A stretch of DNA of 42,094 nucleotides from an uncultured Treponema sp. (GTDB taxonomy: Bacteria; Spirochaetota; Spirochaetia; Treponematales; Treponemataceae). The notes below the pieces were generated by a model. The model searched no databases, was not told the DNA's origin, and saw only the letters and a list, made by a program, of their open reading frames with translations. The stretch spans positions 1 to 42,094 of the forward strand of contig CAMNHD010000001.1 of the NCBI GenBank assembly GCA_946538875.1. The letters are read 5' to 3'. Both the position numbers and the translations under genes were made by a program. Of the stretch, positions 7,293 through 15,890 are shown piece after piece (the stretch's first letter is position 1; each line of letters opens with the position of its first letter).

Positions 7293-8468
7293 TTAGTTCT
7301 GTTCCTGAATGAATCCCAGTGTTAAAACCTGGTCAAGAACGGATACAGGACAGTTCATGTTCTGGAAAAGACGGCCGTATTCCTCTGCAAGAAGCGGGGG
7401 CAGTACGGCAAAATATATGCCTATTCCAAAAGAATTCATGTACTCTATGGATGAAAGGTAAATTGTCCTTTCCGGATAATTAGGTAATGGCATTGTTTCC
7501 TTGATTACATATCTGCATGAACAACGGCTTAGCCATGTGTTGATGTCGTCTGCACCAATGACGTCGTCTTTTGAAAGAAGTAAAATTGTAGAGTCGTCAT
7601 TTGAAAGTGATTCCTGAGTAAAAAATTGTGTGGTGAACTGCGTCTTTTCATACGGAATCCTTGCCTCCCTGAGCACTCCGCCAAGAGAGTCGGACTCAGA
7701 GGCAGAGATTCGTATTTTTGCGGTAGGTGCAAGAGACTGTTTTTGGGAGATTGTCGTGGCAAGCTGAAGAAGTCCCATACCGTCATGTTTTGGGGTGGGA
7801 GATGACAGTTCTCTGATTGAAAGAATGTCAAGAATAAGACGGCCTTTGTCAGAACCTAGGACTATTTGTTCCGGGGATATTTCTACACCTGAGCTGCGGC
7901 TTATATAAGCGGCAAGTCCTTTGCGCATTTGGGGAAGTCCAGGGGCAGGACCGGTCTGGTCCAGGCTGATTTCCCCTGTCTGTAGAGTTTTAAGAAACAC
8001 TTCCTTTAGTTTGGACAGCTTGTTCCTGCTGAATTCCTTTAGGAGATTGTCCGGATCTGGTATTACAGATGGTTTTTCCTGTGATACATTCTCTATCTGC
8101 TGTGGAATTTCCTGAAGAATTGAATTTTTCCGTTGTCTTAAGATACTTTCCACTGTGGGAACAGTGTTGTTTTCTTTTGAATCTTCTGCCGCTTCGTTTA
8201 AATCTGTACCTGGAGAACTGGAGGCGTCCGCCACGTAGAAACCGCTTTTGTTGCGTGAATAGATAAACTTGTCTTGTCCGAGCAGACTGTAGGCTTTAGT
8301 GACGGTGTTGCGGCTTATGTCCAGTTCTTTTGAGAGATCCCTTACAGAGGGAAGTTTTGTGCCCGGTTTAAGTATTCCAGAGGTGATGGATTCAACAAAT
8401 TTGTCGTACAGTTGATGATAGAATTTAATCTTGCTGTTTTTATCAATAGCGAACGACAGTGTCTGCAT
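7293..8468 (-). CDS. GntR/MocR-like transcription regulator with degenerate aminotransferase domain
   Basis: 391 residues from ATG 8468, which follows a G-rich ribosome binding site. Residues about 10-75 form a GntR winged helix: KLPSVRDLSKELDISRNTVTKAYSLL is the typical helix-turn-helix region, split here by family conservation. The rest resembles the fold-type I aminotransferase domain of MocR regulators, e.g. GPAPGLPQMRKGLAAYISR. The segment that should hold the PLP-binding SxSK lysine reads YLSSIEYMNSFGIG, with no lysine, and the protein ends early compared with ~470-residue MocR proteins. It is therefore unlikely to bind PLP in the usual way. It is divergent from pyrB across a repeat-rich intergenic region. 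Its targets are unknown; autoregulation or pyrB control is possible. Confidence 0.8.
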   Translation of the reverse strand: MQTLSFAIDKNSKIKFYHQLYDKFVESITSGILKPGTKLPSVRDLSKELDISRNTVTKAYSLLGQDKFIYSRNKSGFYVADASSSPGTDLNEAAEDSKENNTVPTVESILRQRKNSILQEIPQQIENVSQEKPSVIPDPDNLLKEFSRNKLSKLKEVFLKTLQTGEISLDQTGPAPGLPQMRKGLAAYISRSSGVEISPEQIVLGSDKGRLILDILSIRELSSPTPKHDGMGLLQLATTISQKQSLAPTAKIRISASESDSLGGVLREARIPYEKTQFTTQFFTQESLSNDDSTILLLSKDDVIGADDINTWLSRCSCRYVIKETMPLPNYPERTIYLSSIEYMNSFGIGIYFAVLPPLLAEEYGRLFQNMNCPVSVLDQVLTLGFIQEQN

Positions 8469-8505
8469 GGACTGTTTTCCCCCCGGAACTTTTTGTCTAA
8501 TCTGT

Positions 8506-8534
8506 ATTATAAGATAGTTGTGGTGAAAAAGCAA
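8506..8534 (-). promoter_or_regulatory. promoter of the MocR-like gene
   Basis: On the minus strand TTGCTT (8534-8529), 17-bp spacer, TATAAT (8511-8506). The predicted leader is about 30 nt and includes a GGGGGG ribosome-binding stretch. The first GGGTACAG repeat lies 6 bp upstream of the -35 box. Confidence 0.7.
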
Positions 8535-8540
8535 ATTTTT

Positions 8541-8602
8541 GGGTACAGAATTTTTATAACTAGGAATCATGGGTACACTTTTGGGTATAGTTTAGGGTAC
8601 AG
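8541..8602. repeat. four phased GGGTAYAS direct repeats between MocR-like gene and pyrB
   Basis: GGGTACAG 8541-8548, GGGTACAC 8571-8578, GGGTATAG 8583-8590 and GGGTACAG 8595-8602. Start-to-start distances are 30, 12 and 12 bp. The array lies between the two divergent promoters, so it is a good candidate operator for a shared regulator. Confidence 0.6.
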
Positions 8603-8649
8603 TTTGTTAGAGGCAGGTTTTAAAGCATCTTTTAAAGAAAAAAAATCGC

Positions 8650-8678
8650 TTGCCTATGGGGAAAAAATCCGCTATACT
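8650..8678 (+). promoter_or_regulatory. pyrBIC promoter
   Basis: TTGCCT (8650-8655), 17-bp spacer, TATACT (8673-8678). The predicted transcript starts near 8685, about 19 nt before the pyrB ATG, and includes a GGGGGAAG ribosome binding site. The repeat array sits about 48 bp upstream. Confidence 0.75.
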
Positions 8679-8703
8679 GATAAAAATTCCACAGGGGGAA
8701 GCC

Positions 8704-9627
8704 ATGTTAACAGGCAGGCATGTGATTGAGCCGGGCGATTTGAGTGTTGCCGAAATAAATGAAATTTGTTCCTTGGCGGAACAGATGATTGTTGATCCAG
8801 TTTCTTTTCAAGATGTGTGTCGCGGGAAAATTCTTGCGACACTTTTTTTTGAGCCAAGCACAAGAACACGTCTTTCCTTTGAGGCTGCTATGCTTCATCT
8901 TGGAGGTACAGTGGAAGGCTTTGCCGATGCAAGCTATACCTCAAGCACAAAGGGAGAAACTTTGGCGGATACAATTCGTGTCGTAAGTTCCTATGTGGAT
9001 GTGATTGCAATGCGTTCTCCCAAGGAGGGAGCGGCACTATTGGCAAGTCAGTTCAGCGCCTGCCCAGTGATTAATGCTGGAGACGGTGGACATTACCATC
9101 CGACACAGACTTTGACCGACCTTGTTACTATACGCGGACTGCAGGGGGGCTTTGAAGGCCATACTCTTGGTTTCTGCGGCGACCTTAAATTTGGAAGAAC
9201 GGTCCACTCTCTGGCAAAGGCCATGAGCCGTTATCCCAACAATAAGTTTGTGTTTATCAGCCCCAAGGAGCTGGAACTTCCTGAGTATTATGTGAAGACT
9301 GTGCTTGAACCTGCCGGTGTGCAGTATAAGACAGCCGAGCGTCTGGAAGATGTTATAGGGGAATTGGACATCCTTTACATGACACGTGTTCAGAAGGAAA
9401 GATTCTTTAATGAACAGGACTATATCCGTCTTAAGGACAGTTATATTCTGGACAAGCAGAAGATGGCGATGGCACGTAAGGACATGATTGTTCTGCATCC
9501 ACTGCCGCGTGTGAACGAGATTTCTCCAGAGGTGGACTCTGATCCGCGTGCGGCATATTTTAAGCAGGTGAAGTACGGTATGTATGCACGCATGGCCCTT
9601 ATGGCAAAGCTTACCGGTTGTCTCTGA
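8704..9627 (+). CDS. pyrB: aspartate carbamoyltransferase catalytic subunit
   Basis: 307 residues, standard length for PyrB. It catalyses carbamoyl phosphate plus aspartate to carbamoyl aspartate, the committed step of pyrimidine synthesis. The carbamoyl-phosphate site [13 protein letters not shown] (about 48-60) and HPTQTLTDL (132-140) are intact, as are FGRTVHSL and HPLPRVNEI near the C-terminus. ATG 8704 is chosen because GGGGGAAG precedes it at proper distance and the upstream in-frame ATG at 8650 overlaps the promoter. It heads the operon with pyrI 25 bp downstream, so a PyrB-PyrI holoenzyme of the enterobacterial type is expected. Confidence 0.97.
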   Translation: MLTGRHVIEPGDLSVAEINEICSLAEQMIVDPVSFQDVCRGKILATLFFEPSTRTRLSFEAAMLHLGGTVEGFADASYTSSTKGETLADTIRVVSSYVDVIAMRSPKEGAALLASQFSACPVINAGDGGHYHPTQTLTDLVTIRGLQGGFEGHTLGFCGDLKFGRTVHSLAKAMSRYPNNKFVFISPKELELPEYYVKTVLEPAGVQYKTAERLEDVIGELDILYMTRVQKERFFNEQDYIRLKDSYILDKQKMAMARKDMIVLHPLPRVNEISPEVDSDPRAAYFKQVKYGMYARMALMAKLTGCL

Positions 9628-9652
9628 TGATACATGAAGTGGAGGAACTAAG

Positions 9653-10093
9653 ATGATTAATATTGCTGAAATAAAGAACGGCCTGGTTATCGACCATATT
9701 CAGGCAGGAACAGGATGGAAGGTGTTCAAGTGGCTGGGACTGGACAAAGCGAAGTTTTCCTGTGCTCTTATTATGAACGCCGCTTCCAACAAGTCAGGTA
9801 CCAAGGACATAATCAAGGTAGACAATATCATAAACATTGATTACAGCGTGCTGGGGTTTATTGACTCCAACATCACGGTGAATGTAATTCAGGATTCAAA
9901 GATTGTCCGTAAGATAAAGATGGAACTTCCGGAAAAGGTGGAGAATGTCATGAAGTGCAGGAATCCCCGCTGTATCACCATCACCGAGCATTATGTTCCT
10001 CAGGAGTTCAGACTTGTGGACCGTGCCCTAAAGCAGTACCGCTGCGTGTATTGCGATGCCATGTATACTGCAGGAAATGTAGGGGAGGACTAA
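9653..10093 (+). CDS. pyrI: aspartate carbamoyltransferase regulatory subunit
   Basis: 146 residues. The N-terminal part binds effector nucleotides in this family: NGLVIDHIQAGTG fits its start, and SNKSGTKDIIKVDN follows. The C-terminal zinc domain has Cys102 and Cys107 (CRNPRC) and Cys131 and Cys134 (CVYC), which hold the zinc and contact PyrB. Together these predict allosteric control of the catalytic subunit by CTP/ATP as known for this family. GGAGGAAC precedes ATG 9653. The stop overlaps the next start as TAATG. Confidence 0.96.
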   Translation: MINIAEIKNGLVIDHIQAGTGWKVFKWLGLDKAKFSCALIMNAASNKSGTKDIIKVDNIINIDYSVLGFIDSNITVNVIQDSKIVRKIKMELPEKVENVMKCRNPRCITITEHYVPQEFRLVDRALKQYRCVYCDAMYTAGNVGED

Positions 10094-11439
10094 TGAAGAA
10101 CACAAAGTATAACACGCTGTTGATTTACAACGCACATCTTGTTGACAGGAATATTGATGTTAAGAATGGTGCCATTTTAATAGAAGGAAAGACAATCTCT
10201 GGTTTTCCTACTGCCGCCGCCGTCAAGAAGATGCTGGATGATGATTCTGTGTCAAAGTTTGATGCCGGCGGTTGTACTGTGATGCCTTCGTTTGTTGATA
10301 TGCACGCCCACTTCCGTGATCCTGGACAGACTCAGAAGGAAGATATAGAAACTGGAAGCCGTGCAGCAGCGGCCGGTGGTTTTGGAACCCTGGTTCTTAT
10401 GCCGAATACAAATCCAGTGGTGAGCAGTCAGGAACTTGCGGAAATAAACAACCACAAGGGCGAGGCTTATGGTTACTGCCAGGTGATACAGAGTGTAAGC
10501 ATCACAAAGGGTTTTGACGGAAAGACAACATCTCACCTGGATGGGCTTGATCCAAAGATTGTGCCGCTCATAACTGAGGATGGGCATGAGGTTCGTGACA
10601 GCGCCGTGATGCTGGAAGGCATGAGAAAGGCTGCTGCAAAGAAGATAGTAGTCAGCTGTCACTGTGAGGATCCAGATCTTGCTGATGCGGCACGTCCATT
10701 GCGCAAGGCGGCCCTGGAATTGCTGAACAGTGAATCTCCTTCCGCCAAGGAAAAGAAAGAGGCTGCGGCTTTGCTTAAGGAAGCGCATGAACTGCTTGCC
10801 ATTGCAGAGGATGCCGCAACATTCCGCAACATCCGTCTGGCTGAAAATGCAAAGTGCCATCTTCATCTCTGCCATGTCAGCACAGCACAGTGTATAGAGG
10901 CTGTGAGACGTGCCAAGGCTGCCGGAATAAATGTTACTTGCGAAATCACTCCGCATCACATCGGCTTGAATTGTGAAAAGGGCGATACTAAGTTCCAGAT
11001 TGTGAATCCTCCGTTGCGTCCTGAATCTGACAGACAGGCCGTTATCAAGGCTCTGCTTGATGGTACAGCCGATGCAATTGCAACCGACCATGCTCCACAC
11101 ACAGCCCAGGACAAGGCAGCTGGTTCACCGGGATTCAGTGGTTTGGAAACCGCATTTGGAGTCTGCTATACAACACTGTGTCTTGAAAATGGAATGAAGC
11201 TTGGTCAGCTTTCTGATAAGATGAGTGCCCGTCCGGCAGAACTTCTTGGGCTTAAGGACAGAGGTCTTCTGGAGGAAGGAATGCTTGCCGACCTTACAGT
11301 TGTTGATACTGAAAAAATCTGGACTGTTCACGGCGAGGAATTTGCCAGCAAAGGTAAGTATACTCCGCTTGAGGGAAAGAAGCTTACCGGTCAGATTATG
11401 GCAACATTCCACCGCGGAGCAATTGTGTTCCAGGCGTAA
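10093..11439 (+). CDS. pyrC: dihydroorotase
   Basis: 448 residues, class I (long) dihydroorotase, which cyclises carbamoyl aspartate to dihydroorotate, the step after PyrBI. The metal site HAHFRDPGQTQKED begins at about residue 71 and the catalytic-loop segment IATDHAPHT lies near residue 330, with NPPLRPE before it. ATG 10093 shares its A with the pyrI stop and has GGGGAGG upstream; the in-frame ATG at 9955 lies within pyrI and is rejected. An insertion rich in Lys, Glu and Ala (about 200-245) between LRKAALELL and LAIAEDAATF is longer than I would expect and probably forms surface helices. Confidence 0.96.
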   Translation: MKNTKYNTLLIYNAHLVDRNIDVKNGAILIEGKTISGFPTAAAVKKMLDDDSVSKFDAGGCTVMPSFVDMHAHFRDPGQTQKEDIETGSRAAAAGGFGTLVLMPNTNPVVSSQELAEINNHKGEAYGYCQVIQSVSITKGFDGKTTSHLDGLDPKIVPLITEDGHEVRDSAVMLEGMRKAAAKKIVVSCHCEDPDLADAARPLRKAALELLNSESPSAKEKKEAAALLKEAHELLAIAEDAATFRNIRLAENAKCHLHLCHVSTAQCIEAVRRAKAAGINVTCEITPHHIGLNCEKGDTKFQIVNPPLRPESDRQAVIKALLDGTADAIATDHAPHTAQDKAAGSPGFSGLETAFGVCYTTLCLENGMKLGQLSDKMSARPAELLGLKDRGLLEEGMLADLTVVDTEKIWTVHGEEFASKGKYTPLEGKKLTGQIMATFHRGAIVFQA

Positions 11440-11466
11440 ATGCTGGATTCTTGAAGGAGTGTGGTT

Positions 11467-12018
11467 ATGGAGATGAGAATTAAGACAGAACCTGTATGGT
11501 TCACTTATAATCAGAGTGTTGTTGAGAATTACTTTTTGAAAATACTGACACTTTTGATTTCTGGAGTACTGTGGAGTCTGTTGGCTTATTGTATAGATAA
11601 AGAAGGCTTCAATGCGGAAACTATGATGGCAGGTCTTTTACTGTTTGTGGTCTGCTACGCAGTTGTGGATGGAATTGTCTCACTTATATGGAGGATTGTC
11701 AAGGCTGCCGAAAAGAGGATCAGGAAAGAGAAAACTGTTATGCGGGATAGCACTGATGAGTCATATGTTGAACTGCAGGAAGACAGGGTTATTGTCAAGA
11801 TGCCTGGCTTGCTGAGTTTTGAATGGCTTGAAAACAATGCATTTCAGAGCATAACGATTGGACGGAAGAAAGTGCAGATTATGTTTACAAAATCATTGGG
11901 TGTGGTATTCTTTACAGCAGGTGAAGGAAATCCTTCCCAGGAAGAGATAGTGGACTATATACGCACAAACTATGCGGGTAAATGCAAGCGCTTTGTAAAC
12001 AAGGTCAGGGCAAGGTAA
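11467..12018 (+). CDS. small membrane protein with YcxB-like C-terminal domain
   Basis: 183 residues of unknown function. Two transmembrane helices lie at about 23-42 and 53-75. A soluble ~95-residue domain follows, with pattern VELQEDRVIVKMPGLLSFEWL, then a basic tail. This topology and the conserved W/F segments resemble the YcxB-like/PH-like family. AAGGAG (11454-11459) sits 7 bases before ATG 11467, which is preferred over GTG 11461. It lies 27 bp after pyrC and just before the alcohol dehydrogenase, so it may be read from the pyr promoter, but a link to pyrimidine metabolism is not implied. Confidence 0.6.
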   Translation: MEMRIKTEPVWFTYNQSVVENYFLKILTLLISGVLWSLLAYCIDKEGFNAETMMAGLLLFVVCYAVVDGIVSLIWRIVKAAEKRIRKEKTVMRDSTDESYVELQEDRVIVKMPGLLSFEWLENNAFQSITIGRKKVQIMFTKSLGVVFFTAGEGNPSQEEIVDYIRTNYAGKCKRFVNKVRAR

Positions 12019-12023
12019 ATCCT

Positions 12024-13103
12024 ATGTTTTTTTATATGCCCACAAAGGTGTTTGAGCAGAAGAATTGTGTTGTGTCACACGGACCGGATATTGCCACACT
12101 GGGAAAAAAAGCGCTGATTGTGACCGGAAAGCATTCTGCTGTGGCGAACGGCGCGTTTGACGATGTGAGGATTGCTCTTGAGTCCAACGGTGTTTCCTGG
12201 GAACTGTTCAATGAAGTTGAAGAAAATCCTTCCATAGAAACTGTGATGAGGGGCAGGGAAAAGGCTCTTTCTTTTGGCGCTGAATTGGTGGTCGGTATTG
12301 GCGGAGGTTCTCCGCTTGATGCAGCAAAGGCTATTGCTCTTATGGCTTATCATAAGAATGAAGGGGCTGCCTATCTTTATAAAAAGGGAGCTGATTCCAC
12401 TTGTCTACCTGTTGTGGCTGTTCCTACAACCTGCGGTACAGGTTCTGAAGTGACTGGTGTTTCTGTACTTACAATCCATGAGAAAAAGACCAAGGGTTCT
12501 ATAAGCCACAAGATTTTTCCTGTTCTGGCTCTTGTTGACGGAAAATACCTTGGCAAAGCTCCTGTTTCCGTCTTGAGAAATACTGCGGTGGATGCGTTTG
12601 CCCACATGGTGGAAAGTTATGTGAACAGTGCAGCAAGCGATTACTGCCGTATGTGCGTTGCAAAGGGGCTTGAGTTGTGGGCGTCGGTAAAGGATGTGCT
12701 GGTTGAAGGCCGTGCTCCTGCCGAGGATGAAGCTTTTACTTTGATGCGGGCTTCCACCTTTGGTGGCATGGCGATTGCCCAGGATGGTACAAGCCTGCCG
12801 CATGGTCTCAGCTATCCGCTGACTTATGGACTTGGGCTGCCTCATGGTAAGGCTGTAGGATATTTCCAGGCCGGTTATCTTGCCGAAGCTTCTGCGGCTG
12901 ACCGGGACTTTATCCTTGGAAAATCTGGTTTCAGGAATCTGGAGGAGTGGCAGGCATTTTATGCGGCGGTCTGTGGAAGTGAGAAGCTTCCTGAGAATCT
13001 GCTGGAAAATGCTGTGTCTGTGCTCTCTCAGAACAAGGCCAAACTTGCGGCGGCACCTTTTGATGTGGATGAGAAGGTTCTGCGGAGAATTGTGTTCTTC
13101 TGA
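12024..13103 (+). CDS. iron-containing alcohol dehydrogenase
   Basis: 359 residues of the group III (iron-dependent) alcohol dehydrogenase family. The nucleotide-binding motif GGGSPLDAAKAIA, the segment VPTTCGTGSEVTG, and the metal-ligand regions DAFAHMVESYV and SLPHGLSYPLTYGLGLPHGKA are all visible; the last two supply the Asp/His iron ligands. Family members reduce aldehydes to alcohols or oxidise them with NAD(P)H; the substrate is unknown. ATG 12024 is chosen because it follows the previous stop by 5 bp with AAGG upstream; earlier in-frame codons lie inside the preceding gene. A structured repeat element starts 22 bp after the stop. Confidence 0.92.
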   Translation: MFFYMPTKVFEQKNCVVSHGPDIATLGKKALIVTGKHSAVANGAFDDVRIALESNGVSWELFNEVEENPSIETVMRGREKALSFGAELVVGIGGGSPLDAAKAIALMAYHKNEGAAYLYKKGADSTCLPVVAVPTTCGTGSEVTGVSVLTIHEKKTKGSISHKIFPVLALVDGKYLGKAPVSVLRNTAVDAFAHMVESYVNSAASDYCRMCVAKGLELWASVKDVLVEGRAPAEDEAFTLMRASTFGGMAIAQDGTSLPHGLSYPLTYGLGLPHGKAVGYFQAGYLAEASAADRDFILGKSGFRNLEEWQAFYAAVCGSEKLPENLLENAVSVLSQNKAKLAAAPFDVDEKVLRRIVFF

Positions 13104-13125
13104 CGGATTGGAACCAGAGGCCTAG

Positions 13126-13200
13126 CCCCGATTGTAAGGGCGCGCAGCGTTTGCCCGCAAGGGCAAATGGAGGCGTAGGCCGGAACCCTGGAAAGCGGGG
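13126..13200 (+). repeat. structured repeat element, copy A (cloverleaf-like)
   Basis: Outer stem CCCCG/CGGGG (13126-13130 with 13196-13200). Then ATTGTAAGGG, hairpin 1 CGC-GCA-GCG (13141-13149), hairpin 2 TTTGCCC-GCAA-GGGCAAA (13150-13167), TGGA, hairpin 3 GGC-GTAG-GCC (13172-13181) and GGAACCCTGGAAAG. AGGG (13137-13140) can also pair with CCCT (13186-13189). Copies B and C keep the unpaired blocks while the stems differ. It is not coding. The rest of the gap to 13372 holds only the next gene's promoter. Confidence 0.8.
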
Positions 13201-13278
13201 AATGCGTTTTTGTGTACAGCCGTCTGCAGCTGTTTGATTTATGTAAAAAAAGAAGTGTGCTCCTGCTGACTTTAAATC

Positions 13279-13307
13279 TTGCCATAAAACCTGATTACGG
13301 TTAAAAT
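13279..13307 (+). promoter_or_regulatory. promoter of clostripain-like gene
   Basis: TTGCCA (13279-13284), 17-bp spacer, TAAAAT (13302-13307). The predicted leader is about 60 nt and ends with AAAAGGGG ahead of ATG 13373. Confidence 0.55.
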
Positions 13308-13372
13308 TGAATTCAAGGAAATTTTTAGAAAAGCAATGATTGCCTGAGACAATTGTTACAAAAGGGGTTTTT

Positions 13373-15817
13373 ATGGATAAAAAAAGACCGCGTGGGCGTG
13401 ATGTGAATTATACAGGCGGTGGTTCCGGGGTTCATAAACGCGGAGAGGGGCTTGGAACTGGACCTGTGGGTGCCGGTGACGGGTATTCGGGAAGAAAGAG
13501 TGGAAACGGTTCCGGTAGTTCCGGTGGAAAGCGTGCTGCGATAGGCGGTGGACTTTCGCTACCTGTTATAATCATTGCGGTGCTGTTCCTGCTGTTTAAG
13601 AATGGCGGTCTTGGTGGACTGACTTCGCTTTTTGGCGGCGGTTCAGATGGTGAGTCTCAGACTGAAAGTCAGGCGTATGAGGAATTTGTTGATTCAACTT
13701 ATTCAGGTTCTGAGGGTTATAATTCAGGTTCAGCTTATTCGGGGGCGGCGGTCAATGCGTCTTCTGCGCAGCTGGACACTTCAGTGGCTCCTGGTTCAAG
13801 GGCAAAGCGCACCGCAATCCGTGGCGGCGGACAGGACAATGTTACTATAATGGTCTACATGTGCGGTACGGATCTTGAGTCCCAGCACGGTATGGCTTCT
13901 TCCGACCTTGGGGAAATGGCTGCGGCAAAGTACGGCGACAATGTGAAAATCATTGTGTATACGGGCGGCTGTAAAAAATGGAAGACTTCTGCAATCAGCA
14001 GTTCATATAATCAGATTTATCAGGTGGCTGACGGTGGGCTAAAGCGTCTTGTGGACAATGACGGGGCCAAGCTTATGACTGATCCGGCCACTCTTAGTGC
14101 GTTTATCAAGTGGACTGCAGAGCATTATCCTGCCAACCGCTACGAGTTGATTTTCTGGGATCATGGCGGCGGTTCGATAAGCGGATACGGTTATGACGAA
14201 AAGTTTGCCAACAAGGGGTCCATGAGTCTTGCCGGAATCAACAAAGCTCTTAAGGCTGGTGGTGTGACGTTTGACTTCATTGGTTTTGATGCTTGTCTGA
14301 TGGCTACTGCTGAAACTGCCCTCATGCTCAATTCTTATGCAGACTATATGATTGCTTCCGAGGAGACTGAGCCTGGTATCGGCTGGTACTATACTAACTG
14401 GCTGACTAAGCTTGGCAAGGATACTTCTCTTTCCACTCTTGAAATTGGCAAGACTATTGCGGATGACTTTGTGTATCAGTGCGGGAAGAAATGTGCTGGT
14501 CAGAAGACGACTCTTTCTGTGATTGACCTTGCGGAATTTGCCAATACTGTTCCTGCTCCGCTTACGAATTTCTCTAAGTCGGTCAGTAAGCTTATCAGCA
14601 ATAATGACTACAAGACGGTTTCCGATGCAAGGTATACTACGCGCGAATTTGCCACTAGTTCAAAGATTGACCAGGTGGATTTTGTGGACCTTGCGAATAA
14701 GGTCGGTACTGCCGAGGGAAAGGCTCTTGCCAGAGCACTGCAGGGGGCTGTAAAGTACAACAGGACTTCCAGCAATATGACTAATGCCTATGGAGTTTCG
14801 ATTTACTTTCCGTATATGAGGGCTTCCTATGTGGATTCGGTCTGCAATACTTATGACGCTATAGGTATGGATGATGATTATGCAAAGGCTATCAAACAGT
14901 TTGCCAGTATGGAGGTGAGCGGTCAGGTGGCTGGCGGTGGAAGTTCCGGTTCCATGGGGTCTCTGTTCGGTTCTCTGCTTGGTGGACTGGGCGGCTTTGG
15001 AGGAGGTGCGTCTTCTTCAACTGGCGGCAGTGCCGACATGATTGGTGATCTGCTTGGCTCCTTCCTTGGCGGCGGTTCCGGTATGAGCGGCCTGATAAGC
15101 GGTCTTACGGGCAGCAACTCCAAGTTTCTTTCTGAACGTGCGATGGGGGTCAAGGAAACAGCGGAATATATCAGCATGAATTATTTTGACCCGACAAATC
15201 TGGTCTGGGATGAAAGGAGTGCTGACAATGTTCTTATGGATCTGCCTGAGAATCAGTGGAAGCTGGTCCATTCCCTTGACAAGAATGTGTTTTACGATGA
15301 CGGTGAGGGGTATATAGATCTTGGTTGGGATAATGATTTTGACTATACCAAGGATGGAAAGCTGATTGCTTCTACGGACAGGACTTGGATTTCGATTAAC
15401 GGGCAGGTGGTGGCTTATTATCATGAAGACACTACTGAAGTGGGTGATGACTACTGTATTACCGGGCGTGTTCCGGCCTTGCTGAACGGTACCCGGGTGA
15501 ATCTGTGGCTGGTTTTTGATAATGCTCATCCTTATGGATATATTGCCGGTGCCCAGACTGACTATCAGGAGAAGGCTACCAAGACTGTGGCAAAAAATCT
15601 TACGGAGCTTTCTGTTGGTGACAAGCTGGATTTCCTGTGCGACTATTACTCTTATGACGGGGATTACCAGGACAGTTATTATCTGGGAGAACAGATGACT
15701 GTTGGTAATTCAATGAAAATCAGCAATACGGATGTTGGGGACGGCAAGGTGCTGATTACATATAGATTCACGGATATTTACAACCAGGCATACTGGACTC
15801 CAAGTCTTGAACGCTGA
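13373..15817 (+). CDS. membrane-anchored clostripain-like cysteine peptidase (family C11)
   Basis: 814 residues. A short basic, Gly-rich cytoplasmic N-terminus is followed by one transmembrane helix (about 61-76) and a Ser/Gly-rich linker, placing the rest outside the membrane. The peptidase domain starts with VTIMVYMCGTDLES (157-170). It has catalytic His264 in WDHGGG and Cys308 in FDACLM, the C11 dyad, so cleavage after basic residues is likely. A Gly/Ser-rich insert (about 520-580) precedes a C-terminal domain of unknown type, rich in Asp and Tyr. ATG 13373 follows AAAAGGGG; the in-frame codon at 13340 has no ribosome binding site. It has its own promoter and is followed by a terminator. 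Confidence 0.88.
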   Translation: MDKKRPRGRDVNYTGGGSGVHKRGEGLGTGPVGAGDGYSGRKSGNGSGSSGGKRAAIGGGLSLPVIIIAVLFLLFKNGGLGGLTSLFGGGSDGESQTESQAYEEFVDSTYSGSEGYNSGSAYSGAAVNASSAQLDTSVAPGSRAKRTAIRGGGQDNVTIMVYMCGTDLESQHGMASSDLGEMAAAKYGDNVKIIVYTGGCKKWKTSAISSSYNQIYQVADGGLKRLVDNDGAKLMTDPATLSAFIKWTAEHYPANRYELIFWDHGGGSISGYGYDEKFANKGSMSLAGINKALKAGGVTFDFIGFDACLMATAETALMLNSYADYMIASEETEPGIGWYYTNWLTKLGKDTSLSTLEIGKTIADDFVYQCGKKCAGQKTTLSVIDLAEFANTVPAPLTNFSKSVSKLISNNDYKTVSDARYTTREFATSSKIDQVDFVDLANKVGTAEGKALARALQGAVKYNRTSSNMTNAYGVSIYFPYMRASYVDSVCNTYDAIGMDDDYAKAIKQFASMEVSGQVAGGGSSGSMGSLFGSLLGGLGGFGGGASSSTGGSADMIGDLLGSFLGGGSGMSGLISGLTGSNSKFLSERAMGVKETAEYISMNYFDPTNLVWDERSADNVLMDLPENQWKLVHSLDKNVFYDDGEGYIDLGWDNDFDYTKDGKLIASTDRTWISINGQVVAYYHEDTTEVGDDYCITGRVPALLNGTRVNLWLVFDNAHPYGYIAGAQTDYQEKATKTVAKNLTELSVGDKLDFLCDYYSYDGDYQDSYYLGEQMTVGNSMKISNTDVGDGKVLITYRFTDIYNQAYWTPSLER

Positions 15818-15858
15818 GGTTTTGGCGTGACTTGGGAAAAAGGTCTGTGATTTGATGG

Positions 15859-15890
15859 AGCCATCTGCGTGGAGAGCAGGTGGCTTTTTT
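15859..15890 (+). terminator. rho-independent terminator after the clostripain-like gene
   Basis: AGCCATCTGC (15859-15868) pairs with GCAGGTGGCT (15876-15885), with one T-G wobble and a 7-base loop, followed by six T residues including the last stem base. Confidence 0.85.

Noticed and set aside
13126..13200. Element A as a simple transcription terminator or an integron attC site
   Set aside because: No T tract directly follows the outer stem, and the attC core (GTTRRRY with its complement) is absent.
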